Below are positions 6,287 to 7,774 of a stretch of 7,774 nt of DNA, in pieces. Position 1 is the stretch's first letter. Every line of letters begins with the position of its first letter. The notes beneath the pieces were generated by a model. The model saw only the letters and a list, made by a program, of their open reading frames with translations, did not search any database and had not been told where the DNA came from. The DNA comes from Planctomycetota bacterium. Lineage in GTDB: Bacteria > Planctomycetota > Phycisphaerae > Phycisphaerales > SM1A02. Made by a program: the position numbers and the translations under genes. The stretch lies in assembly GCA_027295365.1 (NCBI GenBank), contig JAPULD010000288.1, positions 1 through 7,774 on the forward strand. The letters run 5' to 3'.

Positions 6287-6706
6287 ATGCCACGGATGCC
6301 GAAACGAATCAAGTACCGCAAGCAGATGCGCGGGAAAATGAAGGGCAACGCGACGCGCGGCAATTATGTGGCGTTCGGCGACTATGGCCTGCAGGCCCTT
6401 GAGACGCATTGGATCACCGCCCGACAGATCGAGGCGGGCCGAATTGCGGCACAGCACTTCCTGCGTCGCCAGGGCAAGATTTTCATCCGGGTCTTTCCGG
6501 ACAAGCCCGTGTCGAAGAAGCCCCTGGAAACCCGCATGGGCAAGGGCAAGGCGGACACCGATTACTGGGCCGCTCGAGTGAAGCCCGGCACCTTGCTGTA
6601 TGAAATCAGCGGTGTCGAAGAGGACATTGCCAAGCAGACTTTAGCGCGTATCGCCCACAAAATGCCGGTGAGGTGTCGTTTCGTCGGACGACGAATCGCC
6701 GTCTGA
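6287..6706 (+). CDS. rplP: 50S ribosomal protein L16
   Basis: L16 organises the A-site region and tRNA path of the 50S subunit. The 139-residue product is close to the family length of about 136. It shows PKRIKYRK near the N-terminus, WITARQIEAGR at 42-52, RQGKIFIRVFPDKP at 61-74 and RMGKGKAD at 83-90. R83 aligns with Escherichia coli Arg81, which the oxygenase RoxA hydroxylates; whether that happens here is unknown. The end reads MPVRCRFVGRR, the usual closing strand. The ATG at 6287 has GAGGAG eight bases upstream (6273-6278). A second ATG three codons later would resemble other L16 starts but sits too far from that site. The spacer after rpsC is 59 bases. Confidence 0.98.
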   Translation: MPRMPKRIKYRKQMRGKMKGNATRGNYVAFGDYGLQALETHWITARQIEAGRIAAQHFLRRQGKIFIRVFPDKPVSKKPLETRMGKGKADTDYWAARVKPGTLLYEISGVEEDIAKQTLARIAHKMPVRCRFVGRRIAV

Positions 6707-6736
6707 CCCGACCCGCGAATGAAGGACGAATGACTG

Positions 6737-6940
6737 ATGAAGGCCAAGGAAGTACATAAGCTCAACATCGAAGAGATCGACATCGAGGTCTCGCGACTTC
6801 GAAAGAAGCTCTTCGAACTCGGCACCCAGTCGGTGACCGAGAAGATTGAAGATACCTCGCAGTTCGGGAAGATCCGCAAGGACGTTGCCCGGCTGTTGAC
6901 CGAACAGAATTCCCGTCGCGAAAGCGCGTCGGCTTCGTAA
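6737..6940 (+). CDS. rpmC: 50S ribosomal protein L29
   Basis: L29 is a small helical-hairpin protein near the peptide tunnel exit, next to L23. The 67-residue product is of normal size. It begins MKAKEVHKLNIEEI and has the conserved first helix ending LRKKLFELG (21-29), then the second helix from FGKIRKDVARLLTEQNSR (43-60), with the expected K-IR-D-AR--T pattern. The C-terminus ends in a short Ser/Ala tail. The ATG at 6737 has AAGGA ten bases upstream (6722-6726). It is 30 bases after rplP and 22 before rpsQ, in its standard place. Confidence 0.96.
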   Translation: MKAKEVHKLNIEEIDIEVSRLRKKLFELGTQSVTEKIEDTSQFGKIRKDVARLLTEQNSRRESASAS

Positions 6941-6962
6941 CCCCAAGACAGGTAGACGACAC

Positions 6963-7238
6963 GTGAGTCATCTGAAAGAAATCAAGATTTCAGACAACGC
7001 CCCTCGGAAGATCGGCATCGTCGAATCTGACAAACGAGACAAGTCTCGCACGGTCTCGATCCAGTTCTCGTCCAAGCACCCGAAGTACGGCAAATACGTT
7101 CGCAAGCGTACCGTGCTCCATGTTCACGACGAGGAGAACATCTCACATGTCGGTGATCGCGTCGAGATCACCGAATGTCGCCCGATCTCAAAGACAAAGT
7201 CGTGGGTCGTCACCCGCGTGGTACACAAGCAGGGTTAA
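6963..7238 (+). CDS. rpsQ: 30S ribosomal protein S17
   Basis: S17 is a primary 16S rRNA binding protein with an OB fold, important early in 30S assembly. The 91-residue product is a little longer than the 84 of Escherichia coli, the extra being at the N-terminus. It shows IGIVESDKRDKSRTVSI (17-33), KHPKYGKYVRKRTVLHVHDE (38-57) and the family signature GDRVEITECRPISKTKSW (64-81), then VVTRVV. The start codon is GTG at 6963, the only non-ATG start chosen among the ribosomal genes here. It is supported by AGGTA (6950-6954) eight bases upstream and by the lack of an in-frame ATG before the conserved region. It follows rpmC by 22 bases. Confidence 0.97.
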   Translation: MSHLKEIKISDNAPRKIGIVESDKRDKSRTVSIQFSSKHPKYGKYVRKRTVLHVHDEENISHVGDRVEITECRPISKTKSWVVTRVVHKQG

Positions 7239-7252
7239 TCCCAGAACTGACA

Positions 7253-7277
7253 CGAGCCGAAGCCTGCCTTCGGTTTG
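7253..7277 (+). promoter_or_regulatory. Hairpin abutting the rplN ribosome binding site
   Basis: CCGAAG (7257-7262) is mirrored by CTTCGG (7268-7273) around a five-base loop. Outward the stem can extend by four more pairs, two of them G-U, to C7253 and G7277. The outermost base is the first base of the GAGGA (7277-7281) that serves rplN, so folding could influence rplN translation. It fills about half of the 50-base rpsQ-rplN spacer. Whether it works as a switch is inference. Confidence 0.45.
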
Positions 7278-7288
7278 AGGATTGAACG

Positions 7289-7675
7289 ATGATTCAGAAG
7301 GAAAGTAGACTCGAAGTCGCCGACAACAGCGGAGCCAAGATCGTCATGGTCATTGGCGTGCTGGGTGGCTCGACCGCTCGAAACCGATATACCCGCCGCG
7401 CCGTCGGGGTGGGCGATCGAATCGTGTGCTCCGTCAAGAAGGCGATTCCCAATTCGGACATCAAGACCGGCGACATCATTCGTGCCGTCATCGTCCGGAC
7501 GAAGTATCCCACCCGACGGGCCGATGGTTCCTACGTGCGATTCGATTCCAATGCCTGCGTCGTGATCGGCGATGACATGAATCCCCGTGGCACCCGAATC
7601 TTCGGGGCCGTGGCTCGCGAACTCCGCGAGCGGAATTACATGAAAATCGTCTCCCTTGCCTCGGAGGTGGTGTAA
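7289..7675 (+). CDS. rplN: 50S ribosomal protein L14, with a longer loop
   Basis: L14 lies on the subunit interface of the 50S, forms bridges to 16S rRNA, and is the binding site of the silencing factor RsfS. The 128-residue product is six longer than the usual 122. It has MIQKESRLEVADNSGAK at the start, KTGDIIRAVIVRTK in the middle, DGSYVRFDSNACVVI, PRGTRIFGAVARELRE and the closing MKIVSLASEVV. The extra length is explained by one site: between GGS (26-28) and GVGD (40-43) there are 11 residues (TARNRYTRRAV) where Bacillus subtilis has about five. The ATG at 7289 has GAGGA seven bases upstream (7277-7281). rplX follows after two bases. Identification is certain. Confidence 0.98.
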   Translation: MIQKESRLEVADNSGAKIVMVIGVLGGSTARNRYTRRAVGVGDRIVCSVKKAIPNSDIKTGDIIRAVIVRTKYPTRRADGSYVRFDSNACVVIGDDMNPRGTRIFGAVARELRERNYMKIVSLASEVV

Positions 7676-7677
7676 CC

Positions 7678-7774
7678 ATGCCTCGACATATCAAAAAAGG
7701 CGATTCGGTTATTGTGACTTCGGGCAACGACAAAGGTGCAATCGGTGAGGTGCTCGCCGTGAACACCAAGTCTG
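7678..7774 (+). CDS. rplX: 50S ribosomal protein L24, N-terminal part cut by the window edge
   Basis: L24 is an early assembly initiator that binds the 5' part of 23S rRNA near the tunnel exit. Only the first 32 codons and one extra base are present. They read PRHIKKGDSVIVTSGNDKG, then AIGEVLAVN, matching the N-terminal KOW motif of L24 (HIKKGD--V-V--G-DKG--G-V). The start is ATG 7678, with GGAGGTG (7663-7669) eight bases upstream inside the end of rplN, one of the strongest ribosome binding sites here. The two-base gap after the rplN stop suggests translational coupling. The remainder, and probably rplE and the rest of the spc cluster, lie beyond the window. Confidence 0.95.
   Translation, partial: MPRHIKKGDSVIVTSGNDKGAIGEVLAVNTKS

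Noticed and set aside
5580..6293. Long open frame on the - strand across rpsC
   Set aside because: It is antisense to the certain S3 gene; the low-complexity Leu/Gly/Asp composition is typical of a shadow frame.

Overview
This window holds the front two thirds of a bacterial S10-spc ribosomal protein operon on the + strand, read away from one divergent gene on the - strand. Thirteen ribosomal protein genes follow in the classical order: rpsJ, rplC, rplD, rplW, rplB, rpsS, rplV, rpsC, rplP, rpmC, rpsQ, rplN, and the first 32 codons of rplX, cut by the right edge. The organism is a bacterium of moderately high GC. Sequence flavour (the L4 loop motif KQKGTGNARAG, the L22 motif WQPKDRGRAHPI, a 128-residue L14 with a longer loop, many weak Shine-Dalgarno sites) recalls Planctomycetota, possibly Phycisphaerae. 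That placement is from memory of family sequences, not from a search.

Layout. Positions 1-1479 (or 1491) on the - strand hold one exported protein of unknown function with a clear signal peptide. The 229-base divergent spacer (1492-1720) carries a near-consensus sigma-70 promoter (TTGACA, 16 bases, TATCAT) about 120 bases ahead of rpsJ, and a GC-rich hairpin in the predicted 5' leader. The ribosomal genes fill 1721-7774. Some junctions are very tight (rplD/rplW share one base; rplN/rplX are 2 bases apart). Others are loose (rpsJ-rplC 106 bases, rplC-rplD 184 bases), and four spacers contain short inverted repeats that could be RNA hairpins. No stretch over 300 bases lacks a gene.

The genes work together: all + strand products are ribosome components, S10, S19, S3 and S17 in the 30S subunit and the L proteins in the 50S subunit. 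Joint transcription from the promoter upstream of rpsJ would keep them in balance. No fusA or tuf gene lies immediately upstream of rpsJ, unlike genomes where the str and S10 operons are adjoining.

This is mostly an ordinary housekeeping region; I see no mobile element, defence system, CRISPR array or RNA gene. The most notable points are lineage-type departures in conserved ribosomal proteins (L2 near the peptidyl transferase centre, an L14 loop insertion, an L3 loop insertion), the hairpins between genes, and the unrecognised secreted protein.
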